From: Streptomyces sp. MNU76 | GTDB taxonomy: Bacteria; Actinomycetota; Actinomycetes; Streptomycetales; Streptomycetaceae | Direction of reading: 5' to 3' | NCBI RefSeq assembly: GCF_020982545.1 | Contig: NZ_JAJKLK010000031.1 | Coordinates: forward strand, 326,715-390,714 | Length of the DNA: 64,000 nucleotides | Part shown: positions 44,838 to 53,872 of the stretch, piece by piece | How the letters are laid out: the number at the start of each line of letters is the position of its first letter | Numbering within the stretch: the stretch's first letter is position 1 | The notes under the pieces: model-generated | What the model saw: the letters and a program-made list of their open reading frames with translations, nothing else | Databases searched by the model: none | What the model was told of the DNA's origin: nothing | Position numbers and translations under genes: made by a program

Positions 44838-46348
44838 TCCATGGCGTGCACGAGCGCGGACTCGGTGATGTCCCGGCCGCTGATCTCCCGCGCGATCCGG
44901 CCGTCCCGCACCACCAGGACACGGGTGCACAGCGCGAGCAGGTCCTGGGTGTCGGTGGAGGACACGATGACGCCCATGCCCTCGTCGGCCTGCCGCTCTA
45001 TCAGGTCGTACAGCTGCAGACGGGTGGCGATGTCCACGCCCGCCGTGGGTTCGCACAGCGCCAGCACCGGCGGGCGCTGTGCCAGGCAGCGGGCCATCAC
45101 GACCTTCTGCTGGTTGCCGCCGCTCAGCGTGATGATCCGCGCCCCGCGGCCTGCCGTCCGGACACCGACCCGCCGGATCCACTCCTCCACCAGGGCGGAC
45201 TCGCGGCGTCGGCGCAGCCGGCCGGAACGGGCGCGCAACCGGCCCAGGAGCGGCAGGGTGAGGTTCTCGCCGACCGAGAAGTCGCCGATCACGCCCTCGC
45301 CCGCCCGGTCCGCGGGAACCAGGGGAAGGCCCAGACCGTCGGCGTCGCGCGCCCGGGTCCACCGCTCGGAGCGCCGGGGCAGCCGCAGCCTGCCGCTCAC
45401 CCGCCCGGGATGGGCCCCGCACACCGCGTACGGCACGATCTCGTGGCCGGAGCCGGCCAGGCCCGTGATGCCCAGCCGCTCGCCGCCGGCCAGGTCGAAG
45501 CCGACGCCCCGCAGGGGCCCGGCCCACAGGTCCCTGACCTCCAGCACCGGGTCGGCGCGGCTCGAAGGGGGCGGGGGACGGTGGTCGGTCTCCATCTCCT
45601 CGCCCGCCATCAGCTCCGCCAGCGCACGCGGGGTGAGCCCGGTGACCGGGCGGGTGGCGATCCGGCGTCCGCCGCGGATCACGGTGACCCGGTCGGCCAG
45701 CGCGAAGATCTCGTCCATCCGGTGCGAGACGTACAGGACGCCGGCGCCCGCGTCGCGGACCTCCCGCACGATGTCGAACAGGCGGGCCACCTCGCCGGGC
45801 GGCAGCACGGCGGTCGGCTCGTCGAGGACCAGGACACCGCGCCGGCCCTCCCAGCCCTGCAACGCGGCGGCGATGGCCACCACCGTGCGCTGGACCGGGG
45901 TCGCCGTCGCCAGCGGCCGGCGCACGTCGATACCGAGGCCGAACCGTTCCACGAGGGCACGTGTGCGCCGCTCCATCTCCGGCCAGCGGATGTTGCCGAG
46001 GGCGGTGCGGGCGAAGCCGTGCCGGAGCGCGAGGTTGTCGATGGCGCTCAACTCGCCCACCAGCCCCAGCTCCTGGTGGACGAAGCGGAGCCGGTCGTGC
46101 CGGGATGCCGAGACCTGGCCGAGGTCGAAGGGCTCACCGTCGAGTTCGGCCACGGCGCCGGGCTCCGCGTGGTGGTAGCCGGCGAGGATCTTGATGAGGG
46201 TGGACTTGCCGGAGCCGTTGGGCCCGATCAGGGCGTGGATCTCGCCCGGCGAGACCTCCAGGTCGACGTCCTGGAGTGCCTGGGTGCCGCCGAATCTCTT
46301 CGACAGGGCGGCCACCCGGAGCACCGGGCCGGTCAACTCAGCCCCCAC
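44825..46348 (-). CDS. Sugar-type ABC importer ATPase, 507 aa
   Basis: Two-domain RbsA/MglA-type ATPase. First domain: Walker A GPNGSGKST and Walker B VLVLDEPTAVLPP, with a degenerate signature. Second domain: P-loop GLAGSGHE (degenerate), intact LSGGNQQK and Walker B LALCEPTAGVD. This asymmetry is usual for the family. GTG at 46348 overlaps the end of the binding-protein gene by 16 bp. Its stop is one base from the permease start at 44823. Together with the binding protein it forms a second complete importer in the window, similar in type to the one at 14.7 kb. Confidence 0.92.
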   Translation of the reverse strand: MGAELTGPVLRVAALSKRFGGTQALQDVDLEVSPGEIHALIGPNGSGKSTLIKILAGYHHAEPGAVAELDGEPFDLGQVSASRHDRLRFVHQELGLVGELSAIDNLALRHGFARTALGNIRWPEMERRTRALVERFGLGIDVRRPLATATPVQRTVVAIAAALQGWEGRRGVLVLDEPTAVLPPGEVARLFDIVREVRDAGAGVLYVSHRMDEIFALADRVTVIRGGRRIATRPVTGLTPRALAELMAGEEMETDHRPPPPSSRADPVLEVRDLWAGPLRGVGFDLAGGERLGITGLAGSGHEIVPYAVCGAHPGRVSGRLRLPRRSERWTRARDADGLGLPLVPADRAGEGVIGDFSVGENLTLPLLGRLRARSGRLRRRRESALVEEWIRRVGVRTAGRGARIITLSGGNQQKVVMARCLAQRPPVLALCEPTAGVDIATRLQLYDLIERQADEGMGVIVSSTDTQDLLALCTRVLVVRDGRIAREISGRDITESALVHAMEGTE

Positions 46349-47475
46349 AGCGCCTTGAACTGCGCCTGGTAGTCCTCGACGATGGGGAAGTCGCCGTCGG
46401 CCGAGGGCAGGTTGTCCTTGGTGACGAGCATGTTGGGCAGTGCGGCCTGCTGGTCCACGTCCATGGGCTGGCCCGTGAAGTGACGTGCCAGCGCGTCGGC
46501 CTGGAGCCAGGCCGTCTCGTGGGAGTTGAGCGCCATCGCGCCGTCGGTGAGACCGCTCTGGATGTACTGGTAGTTCTGCGCGTCACCGACGTTGACGACG
46601 ATGTGCTTGCCCGTGATCCCGGCGGTCTTCAGCGCGGTCGGCACACCCACGTTCAGAAGGCCCAGGGAGAACACGACGTGGGTCACCTTCGGGTGCGACC
46701 GGAGGTACGACACCACGCGGTCCGGCATGTCCTTGCCCACGGCGGTGATCGGCACATCGACGTTGTCCAACCCGCAACCGTCGCACCACTTCTTGTACTT
46801 GGCGGCGAAGGAGTCCTTGACGGGCTTCAGGATCGTGTACGCCGGAAGGTCGAAGTAGACGGTGTTCGCCTCGGCGTCACTGTTCGACACCACCCAGGAG
46901 GCGAGCATCTCGCCCTGGACGCCGACGTCGTCCGGCCCGTTCTTGAGCAGGGAGATGCCGTCCCCCAGCAGGTCGTCGGCGTTCGACTGGACGACGGGGA
47001 TCTCGGCGGCCTTCAGCCGGGCCAGCTGCTTGGCGTAGACGGCGCGGGGGAAACCGGAGGCGACGACGGCGTCCGGCTTGTCGCGCAGGGCCTGTTCGTA
47101 GGCGGCCTGGACGGACTCCGGGGTGCCCTGGGTGGCGATCTGCTTCACCTCCCAGCCGAGTTCCTCGGCGGCCTCGGTGAAGAAGTCGGCGAGGTCCTTG
47201 CAGGACTGGACGCCGCAGAGAATGAAGTCGATCTTCTTGCCCTTGGGGATCTTCTTGCCGACGGGCTGGGTCACGGAGATCGCGGTCGGGCGCTCGGAGT
47301 ACTTCGCCAGGGCCTCGCGGGCCGCCGTCAGGCCGGGCGAGTCCGGCGCGGCCGCCTGCGTGGAGTCGGCGGCGGGTGTGCTGCCGCCGCCGCACGCCGC
47401 CAGGGCGAGCAGTGAGGCGGCGCAGAGGCTTGCGGTGGAGGCGCGGCGGACCGCGCGACGGGGTCTGGAACTCAT
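46333..47475 (-). CDS. ABC importer substrate-binding lipoprotein, 380 aa
   Basis: Peripla_BP_4-type lipoprotein with the lipidated Cys at residue 28 (LLALAAC). Fold landmarks: IDFILCGVQSCKDLADFF at the start of the first lobe, VVASGFPRAVYAKQLARL and HVVFSLGLLNVGVPTALKTAG. Four Cys residues, including CDGCG, are present in the mature part, which is unusual for the family and may form disulfides. ATG at 47475 has GGGAGT upstream. As first gene it starts the operon; the promoter lies in the gap toward the Rieske gene. Confidence 0.9.
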   Translation of the reverse strand: MSSRPRRAVRRASTASLCAASLLALAACGGGSTPAADSTQAAAPDSPGLTAAREALAKYSERPTAISVTQPVGKKIPKGKKIDFILCGVQSCKDLADFFTEAAEELGWEVKQIATQGTPESVQAAYEQALRDKPDAVVASGFPRAVYAKQLARLKAAEIPVVQSNADDLLGDGISLLKNGPDDVGVQGEMLASWVVSNSDAEANTVYFDLPAYTILKPVKDSFAAKYKKWCDGCGLDNVDVPITAVGKDMPDRVVSYLRSHPKVTHVVFSLGLLNVGVPTALKTAGITGKHIVVNVGDAQNYQYIQSGLTDGAMALNSHETAWLQADALARHFTGQPMDVDQQAALPNMLVTKDNLPSADGDFPIVEDYQAQFKALWGLS

Positions 47476-47847
47476 CGTCGAGTACTCCCGAGAGATGTCG
47501 CCTGCGCTGCCGCGACCCACGTCGCTCCCGCGTACGCGGCGGTCGGGCTCCGGTCAGGCGGATCGATTCTGTGTCGCCCCGGGGCGAGGACGCCGCGGCG
47601 CTGGGGCCGGGACGGCAAGGGCCGTCCAGCAACGGAGAAACTTTTGAGGTACTACAGCCTCAAGTGGGTCGGAGTGTGACATGTCCCAGCGGCCTTGGGG
47701 AGAGGGCCGCCCTAAGAAATTCCGGTACCAGCGGTGAATGTCGTGGTGGGCGAGGAAATCGTAAGAGTCCGTCCCTCGGTACGAGTGTTGCTCCACGCCG
47801 TCACCCGTAACTACACTCACTCTAAAGTTTCTGCCGGAGGAGAGATG
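47476..47847. promoter_or_regulatory. Divergent control region between importer and Rieske operons
   Basis: A 372-bp divergent gap. A dyad TTGAGG (47644-47649) / CCTCAA (47658-47663) lies near the middle, and TACACT around 47813-47818 could be a -10 element for the Rieske operon, with a strong GGAGGAGAG ribosome binding sequence after it. One shared regulator could control import and oxygenation from here. No gene is seen in the gap. Confidence 0.4.
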
Positions 47848-49254
47848 ATGGACGAAACATCGGAGCTGGGCACCGCGCGGTGCCCCGGGCCCAGCGTCCA
47901 GGACTACCTCGACCAGGACAGCCGCCCCGTTCCCCCCGCCCTCAGGTTCGAGCGGAACGACCACCTCGGCAGCGAGGACATCGACACCGCCCGCTTCACC
48001 TCCCGCGCATGGGCCGAGCGGGAGATGCGGCAGGTCTGGCGGCGCGTGTGGCAGTTCGCCTGCCTGGAGAGCGAGATTCCCGAGGTCGGCGACCACGAGG
48101 TCTACGAGATCGGCGACGACTCGCTCATCGTCGTCCGCACGGCGCCCGAGGAGATCCGCGCCTTCGTCAACGTCTGCCTGCACCGCGGACGCAAACTGCG
48201 CACCGCGGGCGGCAACGTCGGCGAGTTCCGCTGCTCGTTCCACGGCTTCACCTGGAACCTCGACGGCACGATGCGGACCCCGCCGTGCGCCTGGGACTTC
48301 CCGCACGTCAGCCCGGAGAAGTTCGCCCTCCCGGAGGCCCGGGTGGCCACCTGGCGCGGCTTCGTCTTCATCAACATGGACCCCTGCGCCGAGTCCTTCG
48401 ACAGCTACCGCGGCACCTTCGACGACTACTACATCTGGCCCCTGGAGAACCGCTACAAGTCGCTGCACATCGGCAAGGTGCTGCCCTGCAACTGGAAGGT
48501 CGCCCAGGACGCGTTCATCGAGTCCTTCCATGTGATCGCCACCCACCCGCAGATGCTGCCGTGGCTCGCCGACGCCAACTCGCAGTACGACGTCATGGCG
48601 GACCAGCCGAACTGGAGCCGGATGATCAACATCCAGGGCGCGCCCAGCCCGCACGTGGCGGACTCCGTCACGGAGGAGGACGTCCTGGAGACCTTCTACG
48701 ACTCCCGCGCGTTCTACTCCGCCGCCCAGGGCCGTGACCTGGTGCGGCAGGAGGGCGACGAACTGCCGGCGATCCCGCCCGGCGGCACCGCCCGCAAGGT
48801 CCTCGCCGAACGGATGCGCGCCCAACTGGCGGCCACCTCGCGGCAGGACTTCTCGAACACCCCCGACACCGAACTGCTGGACGCCATCAACTACTTGCTG
48901 TTCCCCAACTTCAACCCCTGGGGCGGCGCCAAGTCGAACATCATCTACCGGTTCCGGCCCAACGGCCTCGACCCCGACTCCTGCACCGCCGAGATCATCT
49001 TCATGTCGTCCCCGAAACAGCCCGGCGAGCTGCCGCCACCGGCGAAGATCCGCTGGGTGCCGGAGGACATGCTCTTCGCCGACATCCCCGAACTCGGCGT
49101 GCTCGGCCCCGTCTTCGACCAGGACTGCGAGAACCTGCCCTACGTCCAGCAGGGCCTGAAGGCCATGCGCAAGCCGGGCATCACCCTGTCCAACTACCAG
49201 GAGAGCCGCATCCGCCACTTCAACCGGACCCTCGACCGGTGGATGGAGAAGTGA
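47848..49254 (+). CDS. Rieske-type aromatic ring-hydroxylating oxygenase alpha subunit, 468 aa
   Basis: Rieske non-heme iron oxygenase large subunit. The 2Fe-2S ligands are in CLHRGRK and CSFHGF (CxH-16-CxxH) near residue 110. The mononuclear iron site is DAFIESFHVIATHP near residue 226, with the two His ligands four residues apart and a downstream acidic ligand expected. It uses O2 to hydroxylate or demethylate its substrate. GGAGG lies 7 nt before ATG 47848; ATG 47845 is also possible. A ferredoxin, a 71-residue protein and an oxidoreductase follow at once. No beta subunit gene is present, as in the alpha-only subgroup. Confidence 0.92.
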   Translation: MDETSELGTARCPGPSVQDYLDQDSRPVPPALRFERNDHLGSEDIDTARFTSRAWAEREMRQVWRRVWQFACLESEIPEVGDHEVYEIGDDSLIVVRTAPEEIRAFVNVCLHRGRKLRTAGGNVGEFRCSFHGFTWNLDGTMRTPPCAWDFPHVSPEKFALPEARVATWRGFVFINMDPCAESFDSYRGTFDDYYIWPLENRYKSLHIGKVLPCNWKVAQDAFIESFHVIATHPQMLPWLADANSQYDVMADQPNWSRMINIQGAPSPHVADSVTEEDVLETFYDSRAFYSAAQGRDLVRQEGDELPAIPPGGTARKVLAERMRAQLAATSRQDFSNTPDTELLDAINYLLFPNFNPWGGAKSNIIYRFRPNGLDPDSCTAEIIFMSSPKQPGELPPPAKIRWVPEDMLFADIPELGVLGPVFDQDCENLPYVQQGLKAMRKPGITLSNYQESRIRHFNRTLDRWMEK

Positions 49255-49565
49255 CCCACCGGGTGTCGGTCAGACCCTCCGGCGTCGAGCTCGAAGTCCT
49301 CGACGGCGAGGACCTGTTCACCGCCGCCCGGCGCCTCGGCTACCGCTGGCCCACCGTCTGCGGCGGCAAGGGGACCTGCCGCCTCTGTTTCGTCCGGGTC
49401 GACGAGGGCGCCGAGAACTGTTCCCCCGTGGGCCCGCTGGAGCGCGAGGGCATCGAGTCCCTGCGCCGGCCGGTGGACGGCTCGACCAGACTCGCCTGCC
49501 GGCTCCTGGTCGAGGGGCCGGTGACCGTGACCAAGAGCGGCGTGCGCCGCCGAGTGCAGGAGTGA
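49251..49565 (+). CDS. 2Fe-2S ferredoxin, 104 aa
   Basis: Plant-type ferredoxin with the cluster motif CGGKGTCRLC and a final Cys in LACRLLV, the four expected ligands. It most likely passes electrons to the Rieske oxygenase encoded immediately before it. GTG at 49251 overlaps the oxygenase stop as GTGA; an in-frame GTG at 49239 would extend it by four residues. The last 15 residues are basic. A 71-residue protein gene starts 7 bp after it. Confidence 0.9.
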   Translation: MTHRVSVRPSGVELEVLDGEDLFTAARRLGYRWPTVCGGKGTCRLCFVRVDEGAENCSPVGPLEREGIESLRRPVDGSTRLACRLLVEGPVTVTKSGVRRRVQE

Positions 49566-49572
49566 GGCCCTC

Positions 49573-49788
49573 ATGTCCAAGCAAGTGATCCACCCACTCA
49601 CCGGGCATGTGTACCGGCTCACCGAGGACGGGCTGGTCGAGGTGACCGACCCCCGGACGGGGGCACAGGGAGTCTTCGACTTCCAGGCCCGGTGGCAGTC
49701 GGGCGAACTGCGCCACGCCGACCTCCAGATGGCCGGCTGGGTCGGCCGTCTCGCCCAGCGGCGCACACCGCCGCAGCCCGAGGCCTGA
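49573..49788 (+). CDS. Small protein of unknown function in the Rieske operon, 71 aa
   Basis: I do not recognise the family. It has no signal peptide, membrane helix or Cys motif, is rich in charged and aromatic residues (GHVYRLTEDGLVEVTD, DLQMAGWVGRLAQR), and could be a small beta-rich accessory protein. It follows the ferredoxin by 7 bp and precedes the oxidoreductase by 3 bp, with a GAGG sequence before its ATG, so it is probably translated as part of the operon. Confidence 0.75.
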   Translation: MSKQVIHPLTGHVYRLTEDGLVEVTDPRTGAQGVFDFQARWQSGELRHADLQMAGWVGRLAQRRTPPQPEA

Positions 49789-49791
49789 CCC

Positions 49792-50817
49792 GTGACGCCC
49801 CGCACCACCCGGGTGGTCTGCCTGGTGCGCCGACCGGTCGGTGAGCCGCTTCCCGGTGACTTCGCCGTCGAGGAACGCCCGCTGCCGCCCCTGGAGGAGG
49901 GACAGCTGCTCGTGCGCAACCTCTACATGAGCGTCGACCCGTCCATGCGCGGCCGCCTGGAGAGCACCGAGAAGCACTACACGCACAACTTCACCCCGGG
50001 CGCCCCGCTCGACGGCCGTGCCCTCGGCGTCGTGGAGGAGAGCCGCTGCGCCTCCGTGCCGCCCGGCACCTACGTACGCCACCAGCTCGGCTGGCGGGAG
50101 CGGGCGGTGCTCGACGCGAGGGCCGTGGACGGCGCCGGCCGCATCGACCCGGAACTCGCCCCGCTGCCCACCTGGTTGGGCCTGCTCGGCCAGACCGGCT
50201 TCACCGCGTACGTCGGCCTGACCCGGATCGCGCGGCTGCGTCCGGGCGACACCGTCCTCGTGTCGGCGGCGGCCGGCGCGGTCGGCACCGCCGCGGGTCA
50301 GTTCGCGCGCCTGCTGGGCGCGGACCGCGTCATCGGGACCGCCGGAGGACCGGACAAGTGCGCCCTGCTGGTGAAGGAGTTCGGCTACGACGCGGCCGCG
50401 GACTACCGTGCCGAGCCGGTGCGCGACGCACTGGCCCGGCTGGCGCCCGACGGCATCGACGTCTACTTCGACAACGTCGGCGGCGAACAGCTCGCCGCCG
50501 CGCTGCACGCCCTGCGCACCGGCGGCCGGGTCGCGCTGTGCGGCATGATGTCGCAGTTCGGCGGCGACCGGCTGTCCGCGGACATCAACCAGCTGATCCA
50601 GGCGGTCCTCAAGCGGCTGACCCTGCGCGGTTTCATCGTCCGCGACCACGACGACCTGCGGCCGGAGTTCGAGCGGCGGGTCGCGGGCTGGCTCGCCGAG
50701 GGCCGGATCACCGCGCGCGAGACGGTCGTGGACGGCCTGGAGAACGCCCCGGGGGCGCTGCTGTCCCTGCTGGACGGTGGCAACGTCGGCAAGATGCTGG
50801 TACGGCTGGGGGACTGA
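49792..50817 (+). CDS. NADP-dependent medium-chain oxidoreductase (PTGR/YncB type), 341 aa
   Basis: Zinc-free MDR-family enzyme reducing a conjugated double bond or ketone with NADPH. The NADP motif is AAAGAVGTAAGQFARLLGA, and family segments MSVDPSMRGRLES and IDVYFDNVGGEQLAAAL are clear. There are no zinc ligands. GTG at 49792 follows the previous stop by 3 bp. It is the last gene of the Rieske operon, ahead of a terminator. It could act on the oxygenated product. Confidence 0.9.
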   Translation: MTPRTTRVVCLVRRPVGEPLPGDFAVEERPLPPLEEGQLLVRNLYMSVDPSMRGRLESTEKHYTHNFTPGAPLDGRALGVVEESRCASVPPGTYVRHQLGWRERAVLDARAVDGAGRIDPELAPLPTWLGLLGQTGFTAYVGLTRIARLRPGDTVLVSAAAGAVGTAAGQFARLLGADRVIGTAGGPDKCALLVKEFGYDAAADYRAEPVRDALARLAPDGIDVYFDNVGGEQLAAALHALRTGGRVALCGMMSQFGGDRLSADINQLIQAVLKRLTLRGFIVRDHDDLRPEFERRVAGWLAEGRITARETVVDGLENAPGALLSLLDGGNVGKMLVRLGD

Positions 50818-50828
50818 CCGGACAGGAC

Positions 50829-50856
50829 AACGGCGCCCCCGGAAGGGGGCGCCGTT
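50829..50856 (+). terminator. Intrinsic terminator after the oxidoreductase gene
   Basis: A perfect 12-bp stem (AACGGCGCCCCC / GGGGGCGCCGTT) with loop GGAA lies 11 bp after the stop. It ends in TTCAG rather than a T-tract, so it is a strong hairpin of the Streptomyces type. It lies between convergent genes and could serve both directions. Confidence 0.8.
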
Positions 50857-50872
50857 CAGTGCGTCGGGCCGT

Positions 50873-51187
50873 TCAGCGCATCGGGCGGGTCTCGGCGACC
50901 GTGTGGGCCTCCAACGAGACCCCCACCCGGGTCAGTCCGGCCGAGGCGGCCCTGAACTCCTTGATGTGCGCGGTGCCGAAGTGGGCGTCGAGGGCCTGTT
51001 GCGAGACCCACCGCTCGTACACCCGGATGCGCCGCTCGTCGGCGGGGTCCGCCGTCATGGCGTAGTCGAGACAGCCCGGCTCCTCCTCGCGGGTCCGCCG
51101 GCCCAGTGCGACGAGATGCCGCAGCATCTCGTCGCGGTCGCCGGGCTCGTAGTCCATCCAGCCGGCGACGATGATCTCCTCGGCCAC
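50873..51187 (-). CDS. ABM domain protein (putative quinol monooxygenase), 104 aa
   Basis: Small alpha-beta-barrel-type monooxygenase of the ABM superfamily (YgiN-like): EEIIVAGWMDYEPGDRDEMLRHL and EPGCLDYAMTADPADE give the paired strands and helix, and RRIRVYERWVSQQALDAHF the second half. Members oxidise quinols or polyketides without a cofactor. It could work on a ring made by the Rieske enzyme. GTG at 51187 has AAAGGAGA just before it. It converges on the terminator of the Rieske operon. Confidence 0.88.
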   Translation of the reverse strand: MAEEIIVAGWMDYEPGDRDEMLRHLVALGRRTREEEPGCLDYAMTADPADERRIRVYERWVSQQALDAHFGTAHIKEFRAASAGLTRVGVSLEAHTVAETRPMR

Positions 51188-51262
51188 GGGCCGTCTCCTT
51201 TCGCGGTCGTGCCCGCGGGCCCGTCGCGTCCGCAGGGCGGAGGCGACGGGCCCGCGGAGTGA

Positions 51263-52999
51263 TCAGCTGCCGGGCGAGGCGGGGACACCGTCCACGGTGA
51301 CCGTGCCGCGGTCGCCGTCGACCGTGACGACCATGCCGTCCCGCAGCTTCCGCGTCCCGCCCTCCACGGAGATCACCGCCGGGATGCCCAGCTCACGGCA
51401 GACCACCACGGCGTGGCTGTTGAGCGCGCCCACGTCCACGACGGCCGCCCCGGCGACCAGGAACAGCGGGGTCCAGGCCGCGTCCGTGATCGGTGCGACC
51501 AGCACCTCGCCGGGCTCCAGCGCCTCGCACGAGGCCGGGTCGGTGACCACCCGCACCGTTCCGGTGTAGGTGCCGTGGCTGCCGCCCACACCCCCGAGGA
51601 CATCGCCCTCGACGGCCGCCGGGGTGCGCTCCTCGGCGCGGCGCGCCCAGGTGTCGATCTCGGTCTGCGCGTCGTCGGCGACGAAGAACGGCGGTTCCAG
51701 CTCGTGCAGGCCCGCGTACTCCTCCAGCCGGCGCGCGATCACGGGGCCGAAGGACTCGGGGGCGGCGACGTAGTCGTCGAGTTCGGTGTCCAGCAGCATC
51801 ATCACGTCCTCGGGCCGGGCGAAGAGCCCCGCTTCGACGCCGCGGCGACCGAGCTCCCGTACGGTCATGCGGATCTCGTTGACGACGGTGACGCAGTTCG
51901 CCTTGGTCCGCTCGCGGGCCGGGATCCACACCTGGGAGGCGTGCATGCCGGCGTCGAACATGGGCCGCGCGTCCTCGGGCAGCGCGGTCCGGATCTCCCG
52001 CGCCGTCCTCTCCCGCCCCTCGGACAGACGCTTGCGGCGGGCGGCCGGGGAGTCGTCGTCGGGGCTGTGCCGGATCCGGTCGACCAGGGCCAGCACCTGC
52101 ACGGGCGCCGCCTCCCAGGACAGCGCGTGGATGTCCCACTCGTTGGGGCCCCGGTCGCCGGACTCGGCCAGGAACTCCTCGAAGGCGTCACGGAACGCCT
52201 TCACGTCGCCGGTCGCCCCGTCGAGCGCCTGCTCCACCGCGGCCGGTCCCCGGTCGAACAGCGCGCTCAGCTCGGCAGAGGCCGCCACCTGACGCGAGAG
52301 GGTCCACAGCCCGGTCGAGGGCGAGGCGGAGTCGACGTCGCCGAGACCACCGATCAGGTCGAGCATGGCGCCGGGACGGTCCACGCTCGCGCACAGCGGG
52401 CCGAGGATCGCCGGTCCGACGGACGCCGGCAGCGACGACTCGACGTGCCGCTGGAACGTCGTCTCCACCTCGTCCAGCAACGACCGTGCGTGCGCCACCA
52501 GTTCGGCGTCGGACAGTCGCGTCGGATCGGGTCGCGAGCGACGCAGGGCGCGCAGCCGTTCCCGGTCGGCGTCGGCCTCGGGGAACCCGGCCTGGCCGAG
52601 CATCCGCTGCAGCGTCGCGCCCGCCTTGGCGGTCAGCTCCTCGTCCCGGTCGTCCGGGTGCGGCACGTACACCGGCGTGTCGGAGCGCTGACCGACGAAG
52701 GCCGTGTCGATCTGGTCCGCCGTCTGTCCCATGCGGATGCCGAACAGCCGCATGTGGGACAGGTTGAGGTAGAAGTGGCCGCCGAACATGCCGACGAACG
52801 GCGGGCGGTCACCGGTGACCTCCTCCTCGCGGTAGATGCCGAACCCGACGAAACCGCGGCGCCAGCCCTGCAGGCCGCGCCCCCAGACGAGGGTCCAGCC
52901 CAGGGGGCTCGCGGGGTCCGGCAGCGTCTCGCCGGCGTTGGCCCGGGTGTAGTGCGGCAGCCGCTCACTGCGCTGCCAGTCCGTGATCCAGCTCTTCAT
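51263..52999 (-). CDS. PEP-utilizing-enzyme-like protein lacking an ATP-grasp domain, 578 aa
   Basis: Resembles the central and C-terminal parts of PEP synthase/rifampin phosphotransferase proteins. The C-terminal swivelling domain is clear: VLVAPITDAAWTPLFLVAGA and GALNSHAVVVCRELGIPAV with the phosphorylatable His near residue 528. The N-terminal ATP-grasp domain of full enzymes is missing; the first 450 residues instead start directly with substrate-binding-type sequence (WGRGLQGWRRGFVGFG, GMFGGHFYLNLSHMRLFG). It would need a separate ATP-binding partner, not in this window, or works differently. It lies between the ABM and SDR genes on the same strand. Confidence 0.8.
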   Translation of the reverse strand: MKSWITDWQRSERLPHYTRANAGETLPDPASPLGWTLVWGRGLQGWRRGFVGFGIYREEEVTGDRPPFVGMFGGHFYLNLSHMRLFGIRMGQTADQIDTAFVGQRSDTPVYVPHPDDRDEELTAKAGATLQRMLGQAGFPEADADRERLRALRRSRPDPTRLSDAELVAHARSLLDEVETTFQRHVESSLPASVGPAILGPLCASVDRPGAMLDLIGGLGDVDSASPSTGLWTLSRQVAASAELSALFDRGPAAVEQALDGATGDVKAFRDAFEEFLAESGDRGPNEWDIHALSWEAAPVQVLALVDRIRHSPDDDSPAARRKRLSEGRERTAREIRTALPEDARPMFDAGMHASQVWIPARERTKANCVTVVNEIRMTVRELGRRGVEAGLFARPEDVMMLLDTELDDYVAAPESFGPVIARRLEEYAGLHELEPPFFVADDAQTEIDTWARRAEERTPAAVEGDVLGGVGGSHGTYTGTVRVVTDPASCEALEPGEVLVAPITDAAWTPLFLVAGAAVVDVGALNSHAVVVCRELGIPAVISVEGGTRKLRDGMVVTVDGDRGTVTVDGVPASPGS

Positions 53000-53051
53000 C
53001 GCCGAGGTCTCCCGCTGTCCGTACCCGCGCCTGTCCCTGTCCGTCCCGCGC

Positions 53052-53843
53052 TCACCACTGCGCCGTTCCGCCGTCGACGCTGATCAGCGTGCCGGTGATA
53101 CCCGCCCCGGCCTCGCCGGCGAGCAGCGAGGCGACGGCCGCGATCTGCTCCACGGTGGTGATCTGCTTGGTGGCCGCGTGCTCGGCGAAGCGGTTCAGCC
53201 AGACCTCGTAGGTGATGCCCTCGGCCTCCGCCGCGGCCGGGCCGGCGGCCCGCATGAGGTCGGTGTCGACGGCGCCGGGGCAGATGGCGTTGCAGGTGAT
53301 GCCCTGGGTGCCGTATTCGAAGGCCGTCGCCTTGGTCAGTCCGTGGATGGCGTGCTTGTTGGTGATGTAGTGGCTGATCGCGGGCTTGTTGGCCTGCTTG
53401 CCCTCGACCGACGAGATGTTGATGATCCGGCCCCAGCCGCCCGCCAGCATCTTCGGCAGGGCGCGGCGGGTGCCGTAGAAGTAGGCGTTGAGGTTCAGGT
53501 TGAGGGCGTCGTGCCAGGCCTCGTCGCTGAGCTGGTGGACCGGGGCGAAGCCCGAGGTGCCGCCGGCGTTGTTGACCCAGATGTCGAGTCTGCCGAAGCG
53601 CTCCGCGGCGAAGTCGGCGAGGGCCTCGATGTCCTCCTGGCTATTGGCGTCGCAGGGGTGGAAGACGGCCCGGTCCCCGGCGGCCATCTCCTCCAGGGCC
53701 TGCTTGCCCTTGAGCTCGCTGCGGCCGCTGACGACGACCGTCGCGCCGTCGGCCAGGAACCGTTCGGCGATGGCGCGGCCGATGCTGCGCGTGCTGCCCG
53801 TGATCACCGCGACACGTCCGTCGAGGCTGCCCGTAGCCACCAT
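53052..53843 (-). CDS. SDR oxidoreductase (3-hydroxybutyrate-dehydrogenase-like), 263 aa
   Basis: Classical short-chain dehydrogenase. Cofactor motif ITGSTRSIGRAIA, NNAGG, Ser in INISSVEG and the Tyr-x3-Lys in HYITNKHA are all present, and the C terminus (GTLISVDGGTAQW) is standard. Resemblance to D-beta-hydroxybutyrate dehydrogenase is general; an alcohol or diol of the catabolic pathway is as likely a substrate. ATG at 53843 with GGGAGA before it. It follows the second Rieske gene by 29 bp on the same strand, so it may oxidise that enzyme's product. Confidence 0.9.
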   Translation of the reverse strand: MVATGSLDGRVAVITGSTRSIGRAIAERFLADGATVVVSGRSELKGKQALEEMAAGDRAVFHPCDANSQEDIEALADFAAERFGRLDIWVNNAGGTSGFAPVHQLSDEAWHDALNLNLNAYFYGTRRALPKMLAGGWGRIINISSVEGKQANKPAISHYITNKHAIHGLTKATAFEYGTQGITCNAICPGAVDTDLMRAAGPAAAEAEGITYEVWLNRFAEHAATKQITTVEQIAAVASLLAGEAGAGITGTLISVDGGTAQW

Positions 53844-53872
53844 GGTGTTCTCCCGCGAGTGTTGTTGGTTCG

